64,000 bases of DNA, from contig CM049318.1 in assembly GCA_026874595.1 (NCBI GenBank), positions 37,969,956-38,033,955 on the forward strand, in the 5' to 3' direction. Origin of the DNA: Sipunculus nudus. Lineage: Eukaryota > Annelida > Sipuncula > Golfingiida > Sipunculidae. The notes under the pieces were generated by a model that made no database searches, was not told the DNA's origin, and saw only the letters and a list, made by a program, of their open reading frames with translations. Both the position numbers and the translations under genes were made by a program. Of this stretch, positions 22,471 to 34,732 are shown piece after piece (within the stretch, counting starts at the first letter, position 1; each line of letters starts with the position of its first letter).

Positions 22471-24695
22471 AGCTCAGCTGACTGTAAGTCATCTGAGCTA
22501 TAGCGATCACTCTTTGTCCGTCTGTCTGTCCGTCCGTCCGTCTGTCCCTTAACCTGGGACAAATCGTAACCGCTGGACCTAGAATCTTGTATCTTTACAT
22601 TCTGAGAGCACATGAAAAATCTCCTTGGAAACCAGAAATTAGGTCTCTGTTACCCATATCCTTCGAGCTATGGGGCCCCAAAGTACCCCCCAGAATATTC
22701 AAAAATTTCATACAAAAACTTCAATATCTCATTAACTACATCACTGATGGTCATGATTTTTTGTATACATATTAATCATGAGAAGTTTCATCACTTCCTG
22801 CAGACTGGTGGCGCCACCTGTATTTTTCGATTTTTTACAAATTTTTTTCTCTATTTTTGAGACCTTTAAAAATGTGAACATTTGTTAACTTGGCACAAAT
22901 TTAAAGACTGGACCTAGAATCTTTATTCTTGACAAACTGAGAGACCTATGAAATGTCTCCATGGAAACCAGAAATTAGGTCTCTGTTACCCATATCCTTC
23001 GAGATATGGGGCCCCAAAGTACCCCCCCCCCCAGAATAGTCAAAAATTTCATACAAAAACTTCAATATCTCATTAACTACATTACTGATGGTCATTATTT
23101 TTGCATACATATATATCATGAGATGGTTCATCAGTGTCTGCAGACTGGTGCACCACCTGTATTTTTAGATTTTTTAAGAATTTTTTTCTCTGTTTTTGAG
23201 ACCTTTCAAAATGTGTGCATCTGTCAACAGGGCACAAATTTAAAGACTGGACCTAGAATCTTCATTCCTCATACAGTGAGAGACCTATGAAATGTCTCCA
23301 TGGAAACCTGAAATTAGGTCTCTGTTACCCATATCCTTTGAGCTGTGGGGCTCCCAATTACCCCCCAGAATAATGAAAAATTTGATAAAATAACTACAAA
23401 ACTGATGGTCATGATTTTTGGCACACATATTGATCAAGAGGTGTTCCATCAGTTCCTGCAGACTGGTGATGCCACCTGTATTTTTTCAAATTTTCACAAT
23501 TTTTTTTCTCTATTTTTGAGACCTTTAAGGATGTAGTTATCTGTCAACAGGGTAGAAATCGTAACGACTGGACCTAGAATCTTCATTCTTGATACACAGG
23601 GAGACCCATGAAAAGTCTACATGGAAACCTGAAATTAGGTCTCTTTTACCCATATCCTTTGAGCTATGGCACTCCAAAGTACAGCTCAGAATAATGGAAA
23701 AATTGATACAAAAGCTGAAGTATCTGAACAACTAATGCAGAGATCACCATAATTGTTTTTATGGATATTGATCATGGAGTGTTTCATCAGTCTCCTGCAG
23801 ACTGGGGAAGCCACCTGTATCTTTTAGGGTTTTTTTTACGAATTTTTTTCTCTATTTTTGAGACCTTTAAAGATATGAACATCTGTTAACAGGGCACAAA
23901 TCATAGCAACTGGACCTAGAATCTTCATTCTTGACACACTGGGAGACCCATGAAAAGTCTCTATGGAAACTTGAAATTAGGTCTCTGTTACCCATATCCT
24001 TCAAGCTATAGGACTCTGAAGTATCCCTCAGAATAATGGACAATTTAATACAAAAGCTGAAGTTTCTGAACAACTAATGCAGAGATCACCATGATTCGTT
24101 GCATGGATATTGATTATGGAGTGTTTCATCAGTTTCTACAGACTGGTGGCACCACCTTTATTTGTTCGGTTTTTTTTTTTGCGAATTTTTAGCTCTATTT
24201 TTGAGACCTTTAAGGATCCTGTCATCTGTTAACATGGCACTCATTGTAACAACTGGACCTAAAATCTTCATTCTTGTCATGGAAGGAGGCCCATGAAAAG
24301 TGTCTGTGGAAACCTGAAATTAGGTCTCTGTTACCCATATCCTTCAAGCTATAGGACTCGGAAGTATCCCTCAGAATAATGGAAAATTTGATACAAAAGC
24401 TGAAGTATCTGAACAACTAATGCAGAGATCACTATGATTATTTGCATGCATATTGACCATCAAGTGTTTTTATTAGTTTCTGCAGACTGGTGGAACCACC
24501 TGTATTTTTTTTTAAAGGTTATGCATTTTTTCTCTATTTTTGAGATATATAAATACAGTCACAATCTTGGCCTGTTGGTTAATCTGTTTGACGCTTCAGT
24601 TGAATGGGTATATACTACCATTCAGATGATAAAATTTTCTTTGGCAAATCTCTTCCCAGTCAGCTGAGCGTCATGACACATGGGTCACTTGTTTT
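22471..24695 (+). mobile_element. family B Helentron/pearl-like element, six internal units
   Basis: It starts with the same AGCTCAGCTGACTGTAAGTC hairpin as family A and a GTCC/GTCT run at 22516-22549. Six units of about 320-343 bp follow, each marked by GGACCTAGAATCTT (about 22575, 22911, 23250, 23570, 23913 and 24255) and by 'attaggtctctgttacccat'. It ends CAGCTGAGCGTCATGACACA and then TGGGTCACTTGTTTT. The end hairpin and tail agree with family A, so the two probably share a mobilising machinery. Confidence 0.7.
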
Positions 24696-26744
24696 TTGTT
24701 ACATGGGGAGAAGAGAAAAATAGGTTTAAAATTATTATATCATATTAAAGTTTGATTTTGTCCATTTTTACTGGTACTTCATTCCAAGATATTTTCTTAA
24801 CTCAAATTTAAATACATCGGTAGTCTTAAAATAACTACTATTGCAGTAGAGGAAAGACTGTCAGTTAGTAGACTCTGACAAAATACATGAAAATTTAATA
24901 TATGGAGTCCTATAACAAAACTCATGAACTAAAATGATTCCATAAATTTATGGACAAAGGGTGCTATCAGAGAAGTTGAGATAACCCTGTGCTCTAACCA
25001 GAAGTAATGAAGGTGTCAATCAGAATGACAGTCAAGAGAACCTGTCATACACAGGAGAAATTCAATCCCAGACCCATCCTTACTTCTATTGCCAAACAGA
25101 TTAAAGCAATCCCACTTGAGGTCTTTTGTAAGTCTTGGTTCCAAAAGGAAAGGCTTTCACTGGACCACTTGACCAGGAGCTGACCGTCCTTAGGGTTAAG
25201 CCAACTTGCCTGGGCAGGCTGTGTGAAGTCAGTTCAGTGCATGCCAAGGCATTTCCCTGGCAATGGGTTACTGATCGATCTAACACTTTCCTAAATCTTA
25301 ATGTCTTTCATGGAAGCTTGGGGTCTTGGAACCAGTAATTTTGGGGCCAATCATGTTATGAAAATAACGATTTAGTCAAAGCATCCCTGCATACTGTGGA
25401 AGTGGTTCATTTGGTTAGTATTTTTTTTGGCCTAATATGAATATACATAAAGTACTAGGCACTAACGACTACTGTGTCACTAAATACTTTCTTGACGGTT
25501 AAGTACTTTGTATTTGAACTGTTTATGAATAAATAATTCCAACAGTAATTCCTTCAATTAAAATACTTCGTTTCTGAACATTTACAGAAGCAGCAAAAAC
25601 ATTAGTATATAATATTTCTTAGAATAGTAAGGACTACTTCTTGAATAATAAATTATCCTTTCGTTGCTATTTTATGACTTCGAAGATACTCTGAAAAAAG
25701 GCCTACCTGAACATAAGAAATATCTGTACATGAACTGCCTACAAGGAGAGTCAGCGCTGATCTGAATCTCCTGGACAGTTCATCCTGAGCATTCATGGTA
25801 CTCACATCTTTCCACTCTATTACTCCCGTTCATTACAACAGTTCATGGTAACAAAAACCAGTCCCCAGGGGTGGAACTGGTTTGCAAGCAAGTATGATAA
25901 GCGAAAACACGAAATGGCCAGCGATATGGCCATTGTACAAAAAAAATAATTATAGAGCCTATTAGTGATAATATATATAGGGTACAAAAAAGATGATAAG
26001 GTGCCTATATTGTAATGAACCGTTACATATAAAAGACTGGTTTGTAGTGCAACCTACCATCCACCTTATGCTTGGGTGACCACGTACATGCTACTGGGGA
26101 CTCAGTCCTGTGACTGCAAGATGTAAACAATATGTAATTAACCGAGACTCATCTTGTTTGATGATGCAATAGAACTGCACCCAGCCACATTGTTTGACAT
26201 CTCAGTGAGTTTCAGAATAACTCAACAAAAATAGCAACTGTGATTATTAACTAGAAGCAGCCCACTATGTGTGAACAACAGACAGGGCTGCCATAAATGC
26301 TGGTGGCTATCGGCTTGGTCATTCTTCAAATGCTGTTTGGAGGGGGGTTCTAAAGGTCTTCAAAGGCTACTTGTTTCACAGTTGTTCTTACAAATTATTG
26401 TAAATTTGAGGGGATTTCAGCTAAGACATAAGTTTCTATGAAATCTAATGATAACATGACAACTCCAACATTCTTGTTGAAGAAAACTCAACTCAAATGA
26501 TCCCTGGATTACCAGACCCACATGACTGTGTGTCAGGCGAGAATGCTGCAATCTTCCAAGCGGCAACGATCGCATCGAAATAATGCATACATTCTTAATT
26601 AAGCATATATCTAGCTCATGCTAAAAGCGCCAAAATTAAAACCTCACTAGCTAACAAAACCACTTCCACAATATATGAATATACAAAATCAAGTTTATAT
26701 ATCATATTAATATAATTATATATAAGATAAATAGGTATACAATT
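24696..26744. other. no gene seen
   Basis: Non-coding. A patch at 25100-25330 is more GC-rich than its surroundings and open in both directions for about 60 codons, but it lacks splice sites or recognisable motifs. I leave it unassigned. Confidence 0.45.
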
Positions 26745-27065
26745 TTATTGGCTCTGCCAGGAGAGTATGTGTTTATTCCCATTTGTGTGTGTTTCCTCAC
26801 AACATAACTCTCACAATCATGAAAAGAATCTAATGAAATTTTTAGGGCGTCTCAGGAATGGGACATTGAAGAACCAGTTAGATTTTGGTGTGGATTAGGC
26901 TCATGGTCTGGATCAAAGAAGAATTTCAGGGAATACTCACAAATGTGCAGTCACATATGCACAATTGAACATTGGAATATGGGCCAAATAAGTGAATGAA
27001 AACATAGGTTGCAGAGTATCCCATATTAAGGACCGCCCACATGGCGGAGGCCTGCATTCCTGCAA
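26745..27065 (-). repeat. RTE-like retrotransposon tail, minus copy
   Basis: Its reverse complement carries 'aggcctccgccatgtggg', 'atccacaccaaaatctaac', 'aaaatttcattagattc' and 'gagagttatgttgtgagg' in the same order as 36735-37050 and 52625-52925. This motif order is common at the 3' ends of invertebrate RTE-type LINEs and their SINEs. Family assignment is from memory of that pattern. Confidence 0.55.
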
Positions 27066-27552
27066 ATGCATATTTCTAGTTTAAACATTAAACTCTGCTT
27101 GCTCAAATTCACTGTAAATTCATTCACTGCCAAATACAGTCTGTTAGACTTGCCCATGGACTTTGAGGTTTCAATAATGAAATGCTTATATTATGTTATA
27201 ACCTGACAGCTTGATGAGCCCTCCACCATTAGAGAATGAAATACTGTTTCAGATTAATGAATTATTTATAATTATAGCTTTCCAGAGGGGTCTGCATAAA
27301 GTAGCAGCATTGTATGATATCTCCTAACTGACATTTATCGTATTCATGGTACTTATTGTAATCAACATCTAATCAATGTCTGTCAGAATGTGTCCTTGAC
27401 TGGGGTGACCTGGTCACTTGTTGTTAATATATCCTGAATAAATAAACAAAATAGAAAGTATTCTCAGGTATTTATATTTTATTCATATGCTGTGTACCTG
27501 TCTAAGATGTGGTGTTGACCCCTAATAATAATAGAGAAGAATTTCCACTCGT

Positions 27553-27951
27553 TTGATGTGCTTTGGTATGAGGTGCTTTAAAATTACGGAGACTTTAAGG
27601 GCTAATATAAACAGTTCATGTAGTTCACACCCATCTCCACTGTGGAGAGTAGCACTGTCTTACCAGTATTGTATTAATGTATTCAAGTACCTGGCACACT
27701 TGCTGGTCAGACGGGATATCAGAATATTTAGATATGAAATACTTTGTCACTGGTGTGGTCAGTTTTTTAGCCACAAAGTATTCCATGTTCTCACAGAGTG
27801 TACTTTTCTTACAGAGTATGAGAATGCTGTCTGGGATAAGCTGAATATGTTGTGCCCAGATACAAATATAAATCAGCAACGTGCTCTTAATTCTGAAACA
27901 TTTGTTTATTTTATGTTTAGTGTAGATCGTGATGATTTTATTGCCATATGA
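27553..27951 (+). pseudogene. probable C-terminal remnant of a non-LTR retrotransposon polyprotein
   Basis: A 132-codon frame ends in TGA at 27949. Its middle reads RYEILCHWCGQFFSHKVFHV, followed by LTECTFLTEYENAVWDKL. This C-x2-C...H-x4-C spacing followed by a run of acidic and aromatic residues is the zinc-knuckle-like tail after reverse transcriptase in many LINEs. No reverse-transcriptase motif precedes it here. It is probably a 5'-truncated insertion. A host exon is less likely because no splice sites frame it. Confidence 0.45.
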
Positions 27952-28198
27952 AAACAAATACTTTCAGATTCTACCGTGTTGGGCATGTTATGTATTCGTT
28001 ACAACACAGGGACTCAAGATAGATAAATTGTCAAACTGGCGGTTGTGAAAATAACAGTAAAAAAGGCTCAGTTGATTGCGAATAAACAAAGCACATCCTT
28101 GTGGGTTATCTAATATTATTATCCATTGTTTTTTTTATTGTATATATTTAGCTGTTTTGATGTTGTTTGTATTGCTTTTTTTTATTATTATTATTATT

Positions 28199-30130
28199 AG
28201 CTCAGCTGACTATAAGTCATCTGAGCTATAGTCGTGGTCCATTGTCCGTCGTCCGTCCGTCTGTCCGTCCGTCCGTCCGTCCGTCCGTCCGTCCGTCCGT
28301 AGATGTGGCACGTTTTGAAACCGTAAGACCTAGGAATCCAAAATTCAGCATAATGTTAGATGTCCCCAAGATCTCCTATCAAGCCGAAAACTGGGTCTTT
28401 GCGACTTCGTTCCTTTGAGAAATTAAGGAAAAACCTCAATTTTTTATTAAAATCCTATTTTCACACTTCAGGACTGCCTAATATCAAAACCACTCATCTG
28501 TTTTTCCTCATATTTACCATTAATATTCTTCTATATAGTTCCTATGTACATGCCAGAAATTAAGTCTGTTAAGTATAAATTCTGTAAGTTATGGGCCCAA
28601 ACATAATGGACTTTGTAAAAAATCAGGAAAAATATTTACTCACTTAACATGAAAAATTTTGAAACTAGAGTCTGTTTTCCCAAGTATATAACTATGTTTA
28701 ATTAAGATTCAATTGTTAACCCAAAATTAGATCTGAATTTTGTAAATTTTTTAAGTAATTAGCATAAAAATAAAATCAGTACCTTAAATTTTGCCCAACT
28801 TTGACCATGGCACGTTTTTTTCCTGTAAGTACCATTGATTTAATTTTCACAGCATGTAAACATAAATATTTAATTTGTTTAAATCTGAAATTTGGAAGTA
28901 AAAGTTTGAAAATTAAGCTAGTTATTGATTTTTTTCTTGAGGCTCTATTGTAGTCATTTGGTTTGTTTACAGATTACAGATGCAGGGTCCCACTCCAGGT
29001 CACTGGAAGTCAGCTATGCCTGGGTTTCTGATTTGTTACAGTCACTGGGGGAGATCCCCTGCTGTGACAGGTGTACAGTTATTCTCATATCACCACCCCA
29101 ATGACCCCCCCCCCCCCCCCCCCCCCCCCCCGCAAACACAACCCACCAAGTGTTATGCAGTATTGTTATTGTTTTCACTGTATCTCCTTAATTGTAATGC
29201 TGCTTCCACTCTGATATGCAAAAACTTTCCTTGAAAAAGTAATTCAAGGTGTAATCCAGAAGATGCAATGTTGTGTAATGTAGCATTTTTAAAGAAATCA
29301 TTTTTCTTTTAAATGATTTACCAATCATAATGGAACCCATCAGTATGCTTAAATTATGATAAAATATGAAGCACATTATGGATAAATAAAGACACGATTA
29401 AAAATTGTAAAATCTAAATCAAGTATTTTTTTTAGATATTTATTGTTTTGCAGATTTAAAAGATTTTTTTTTGTGGTAAAAAATAAATAAACATTTGTAT
29501 GCATGATGTGGTGTTATCTGACAAGATTGAGATTTATGATGATGCAATTGAGAATTATGAATCAACTTTTATATTCAGATATATATGTTATATTGAAAAT
29601 GTATAGAAATATAAACTTAAATTAAAAAAAAAATTGATGTGATAAAAAAATGAGGATTTATTACAAACATTTGTTCATTATTTTCCTGCATCAGCAGAAT
29701 TTGAGATCAGGCTTTGTTTGCCATGTTTTATGTTGTTAATTAGTTATATTTCAACTGTATACATTTCATAAAAAAAACATATATTTAATAATATATATTA
29801 TACAAAAAAAAAGATTCGATTGAACAAATGTGTAAACTACTGAAATGTCAACAGTTAATCGAAAAGCCAACTAATGATCATGGTAATTGTACAGATCATT
29901 TTTTCACAAACTGGTCACATGCTTCAGTTTCAACATTAGGAAACACATGGTCAGGTCACAAAATATTATTTGCAACAATTTCTTGCTCATCAGTACAAAC
30001 CAATCATATAAACCAACCATGGCCTTTATTACCTCTTCCTCTTACACTTTATCTCCATTTGATATTATTTTAGATTTTTACCTTCAAGGTTAACTTCAGC
30101 TGAGCACAGTGACCCATAGGTCCCTTGTTT
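28199..30130 (+). mobile_element. family A Helentron/pearl-like element, copy 2
   Basis: It is preceded by TTA repeats and begins AGCTCAGCTGACTATAAGTC. A long (GTCC)n run lies at 28246-28299, a 67-codon open frame at 28360-28563 and a 27-base poly-C at 29105-29131. It ends CAGCTGAGCACAGTGACCCA then TAGGTCCCTTGTTTT. It is collinear with copy 1 throughout and differs by substitutions and small indels. Confidence 0.75.
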
Positions 30131-30337
30131 TTATTATTATTATCATTATTATTGCTTTTATATAATTGTTGGTATTATAATAATTATTATTAATAATAGT
30201 GTTATCAATGGTAATGGTGGTGATGATGGTAATACTACTAATAATATTATTATTACCTTTTTTGATAATGTGTCATAAACAATATATCCAATGATTGTTC
30301 TAATATTGGTATCTTGTATATTTGTATCACCAAAACA
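30131..30337. repeat. TTA/TAA-rich simple sequence
   Basis: Imperfect TTA, TAA and GGT/GAT triplet repeats fill the gap between family A copy 2 and family C. No gene. Confidence 0.6.
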
Positions 30338-31455
30338 GAGTTTTGCGGATACTTAATGTTTTCAGCCAGACGCCGCCGCCATGTAGGTGCCCGGAGAACT
30401 CCTCCATAACCGCTGGGTGTAATTTAATGAAACCCAGGATTATGTTGGGGTCACATGTGAACTACTGCACCCATATTTTGTTTTGACCTCTGACCTTTCC
30501 TTTGTGCTCTGCGTCCGTCTGTGCATCTGTTATGACAAATTAACCCACATATCTCGGGAACCATTTGACCAATCCGGAAAAAATTTTTTGCCCGAATGTA
30601 GCCCTTGGATAGCTTTATAACATACATAAAAAATGGTTGTATGCAACAATTTTTGCACAGTGTCCATCTGTTCATCTGCCTTGGGATAAAATCACTCATA
30701 TCTCTGAATTGGTTGGACTTATCCACCTGAAATTTTGCATGTGTATTCATCATGAACAGCTTTATTGATTTTATGACAGGTGGCGCCACCTACATTCACG
30801 TTTAAGCTGCAGACATCCAAGCTCGTATCTCAGGAACCGTTTGACCGATTGAGCCAAAATTTTGCATGTGTATAGATCTCATAGCTCTTTATCATACACA
30901 AAACTGGTGACGCCACCTGCAACTTTTTTTGCACAGCGTCCATCTGTTTGTCTGCAGTTGCATCAAATCACTCATATCTCTGCACTTGTTTGACTTATCT
31001 GCCTAAATTTTTGCAGGTTTACACATCTTGGAAAGCTTTCTGGATTTTGTGGCAGGTGGGGCCACCTACATTTATGTTTACGCTGCAGACATCCAGGCTT
31101 ATATCTCAGGAACCGTTTTACCGATTGGGCCAAAATTTTGCATGTGTATAGATCTCTCATCGCTCTTTATTATATGCAAAACTTGTGGTGACACCTGCAA
31201 ACTTTTTTGCACAGGGTCTGTCTCTTTGTCTGCCGTAGGGTAAAATCACTCATATCTATATATATTTTGCATTTGTATACAACTTTGATAGCATTCTGGA
31301 TTTTGTGGTAGGTGGCACAACCTACATACACATTTCAGCTGCAGACATCCATGCAAATATGCAACACACCTCACTCTATTTCCCCTTGTTACTCAATCCA
31401 TGCCTCACTTCACCCGTCCCACTCTAATTTCGGCGGATACACATAGTCACTTGTT
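30338..31455 (+). mobile_element. family C repeat element with alternating inner units
   Basis: It begins near 'cagagttttgcggatac' and ends 'tttcggcggatacacatag' then TCACTTGTT. Inside, 'tatctcaggaaccgttt' type and 'tcactcatatctctg' type units alternate (about 30545, 30693, 30820, 30970, 31100 and 31247), a combined period near 275 bp. The CTTGTT end and internal duplications parallel families A and B, but the start differs. Confidence 0.6.
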
Positions 31456-33048
31456 GACTACCCGTATTCTAGTTAGCTCAGCTGACTATAAGTCATCTGA
31501 GCTATAGTCGTGGTCCTTTGTCCGTTGGTTGTCCTTCCGTCCGTTAAACTGGCACGTTTTGAAAACGTTAGACCTACGAATCCAAAATTCGGCATACTGT
31601 TAGATGTCCCCAAAATCTCCTACCATACCGAAAATTGGGTCATTAGGACTTCGTTCCTTCGAGATATTAAGGAAAAACCTCCATTTTCCATAAAAAAACC
31701 ATTGTTACAATATAAGACTGCTATAAGGGATTATGTGAAGCAAGTTAATGATAGACAAGGATGCATTTGATCATATTAAATATTCTAAATTTCCAGGTCT
31801 TTTCCAGGTGTTTAATTTGTAGGGTTTTTTTTTTACAAAATTTAAAAAAAAATGAAATATGTCAAAAATTTTAAAAAATTACTCAGAAAAGTGCTCATTA
31901 AAGATGTCAATATGTTTGAATAATAACATTCAGACTCATGGCTGTATCGGCTGTTACATGATACTGGGTAAATAATCAAAATTTATATTTCTGATAACTT
32001 TATTTCAGGTAATAAAATTAAACATTCCCAACTCCAGTTAGCTCCTTGTATAATATATTGGTTTGTTTTGATCCTTGGGTTACTTTTAAGACATGTATTA
32101 GTTTCGTAGTAGAGATTATTTTCTTTTTTCTGATACAAATTAAAAAAAAAAATAAAATTTTTAAAATGTGATAAAAAAAATCAGGTCTTAAAGACAAGTT
32201 CTCATTATGATGTCTATAATGTTAATAATTGTCATAAGTGTCTTGACAGTGATGTGAAAGTATTCAAAAGTGAATATAATATTTTTTTATAAATTAAAGC
32301 CATAAAACCAGGTAGTTACAATCATTATTTAAATTTGTGATATTTGTATATTCTGGATTCTCAACAGTTTCGTTTGACTGAAACTGAATAAATATGAGAC
32401 CTTAGAGTGAAAACTTAATAATTGTATTCAAATATGATTAAAAAAAAATCAAAAGTTCAGTAATGAAAATTAATACAAATACTAATACAGGTAAAAAGAA
32501 AGAATTTGAGTGCAAATACTTTGAAAGTTTATTCATTATTGCATTCATGAATATATTTTATAATTTATTTTAATAACTTTTTTCAATTATATTATTAAAA
32601 GAAATCTTTTCAGATATTACTGTTAATATTTTTCAATTAAAATTATATTTTGCCCAACAATTCAAATTAATTTTTAATTAATAGTTTAACTCTCAAATCA
32701 TTTGTGCTAGTGGTATGTTGGCTTTGGGAAATGTGAAATTATTGAATAACAGTTAACTCCATGACTTACAGTGGACATTTATTTCCTGTTACTAGTGTTA
32801 GTGCTGTGGATTTAATTTTCACAGCATGTACACAGAAGCATTTCATCTGTTAAAATCTGAAATTTGAAACCAATTGATCAAAAACTGTAGATGTCATTCA
32901 AGTTTTCAAGCACCATGCCTTGATTGTTATCATCAAGTCAGTGAAATGTGTGCTTGGGCAGTATTACCTAACCAGTTCAACTTCTGACCTAGCCACTGCC
33001 TCTGTGATTGTCTGGGTCAGGCTGGGTCAGGCAGTAATTACCAGAGAG

Positions 33049-33088
<40 letters not shown>

Positions 33089-33280
33089 CCCCTCTCTCTC
33101 TCTCCATGACAGTCTAGCTCACTCTCTCTTTTTCTCTCTCTCTTTCTCTCTCTCTCTATCCCATTCTCTGGCCCCTAAGCCTCCCATTCTCCCTGCACCC
33201 GATTCTGTTGACAGGTACTATAAACCAGATTAATTAGCTATGAATGTTGAAGCAATTTAGAAATGTGATCAACTGAAATA

Positions 33281-33283
<3 letters not shown>

Positions 33284-33330
<47 letters not shown>
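33284..33330. repeat. (TA)n microsatellite
   Basis: An uninterrupted alternating AT run of about 46 bases inside the 3.3-kb element. Confidence 0.9.
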
Positions 33331-33333
<3 letters not shown>

Positions 33334-34025
33334 CTGTAAATGTGTAGTTATATTTTTAAACCTGGAAAAAATGATGTATTGAAAGAAAGGAATAAAGGCA
33401 AATATTGTTAATTTTTCCTGGCTCAGTAGAATGGGAATAAAAATGATTTGCTTTGTTTCTCCACCTGCCTGCTTAAATATTTAATAATTATGAATAAACA
33501 TTTTTCTCTGTAAGCACTTGAATTCAATTTAATATCCTGTATGAATATGCAAGGGTGCTGTAACTCCCACCATCCCCTTCCCCCACCCCATAGAGTCCTT
33601 GCTCTTTGGCACTGTGAACAATAGTTCTATTGCCTTTACATAAAATTTAATAATTAAAGATAATATATACAGAAAGACTGAGGTGTTTTAACTCCCATCA
33701 TAACCCCCTCCCCCGTCAATCCTTCCACCTGTTAAGTGGGGACTTTATGGCTACTGTATACATATGATAAAATAAAAAATAGGTTTATTAAAATAATTGG
33801 ATCTCATTAAACAAATCTGTAAACTGTTGAACTGTCAACAGCTTATCAAAAAGGTAACCAATGGAAACACATGGTCAGATCTCAAAATATTATTTGCAAC
33901 AATTTCTTCAATCATGTCAACCAACCATGGCCAAGATTACCTTTTCCAATCAGACTTTATCTGCTTTTCATAATATTTTAGATTTTAACCTTCCAGGTGT
34001 TTAAGTACTGTTCAATGCTCCATCC

Positions 34026-34051
34026 CCTCTCTCTGTCTCTCTCTTTCTCTC

Positions 34052-34090
<39 letters not shown>
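34026..34090. repeat. (CT)n microsatellite
   Basis: A CT-rich tract with a few substitutions. A similar one lies at 33049-33084. Confidence 0.9.
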
Positions 34091-34095
<5 letters not shown>

Positions 34096-34732
34096 CACCT
34101 CATAGCAGCCCTGACTGTTCCCTTCTCTGAGCCCCATCCCAATGTCAGCCTCAGTGAACAAGAACAAAATGAATCAGATATATTCATACTTTAATATTTT
34201 GTAAAACTTTTCGTCCATAGGTACCTTTGTACATGCCAGAAATTATGTCAATATTGTGTAGACATAGTGGGCATCAAAATAATGTATATTGTCAAGACTG
34301 AAGAGATATTGTGTCATGCAGTAACAAATTCATAAATCCCCTCATCAGCATAGTAAATCATAACATCATATCTGTCAAATTGAAATCTTGCAGACTTCCA
34401 TACACTATAGATCCTTCAACAAATAGCCTATTCATCATTCTACTACTGCTTATTACTGCTGTCATTGCATTCATATTTGCTTAGATATATCGCAATTTTC
34501 AACCCCTCCTAAATAAATAAAAAATAAACCACTATATTTTACTCCATTAATCCATCTGTCAGGTTATTTCATTTACTATTTACTCACATATTACATTACA
34601 TCCCTTTATAATAGCCCAACATGTCCATAATATTCATAAGCTGTATCGACTCGATATAGTATCTCAATGGAGAATCATTTATGGTCCAGTCACAATCAGC
34701 TGAGCGCCGTGACCCATGGGTCCCTTGTTTTG

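Larger units (their letters stand above)
31475..34732 (+). mobile_element. family A relative, 3.3 kb
   Basis: The start hairpin AGCTCAGCTGACTATAAGTC follows TAGTT and the end is CAGCTGAGCGCCGTGACCCA then TGGGTCCCTTGTTTT. The first 150 bp match family A; the rest is diverged and longer. It carries (CT)n at 33049-33084 and 34026-34090 and (TA)n at 33284-33330. Frames running through the CT tracts are repeat translations, not genes. Confidence 0.65.

Noticed and set aside
22500-22560. GTCC/GTCT runs considered as a CRISPR-like or regulatory array
   Set aside because: This is a eukaryotic genome, and the runs recur at a fixed place next to the start hairpin of families A and B, so they are part of the elements.
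28167-28418. Frame with RPSVRPSVRPSV repeats
   Set aside because: It is the (GTCC)n run of family A translated. Tandem DNA, not a protein repeat.
33978-34194. Frames rich in Ser/Leu or Arg/Glu
   Set aside because: They are translations of the CT microsatellite at 34026-34090.
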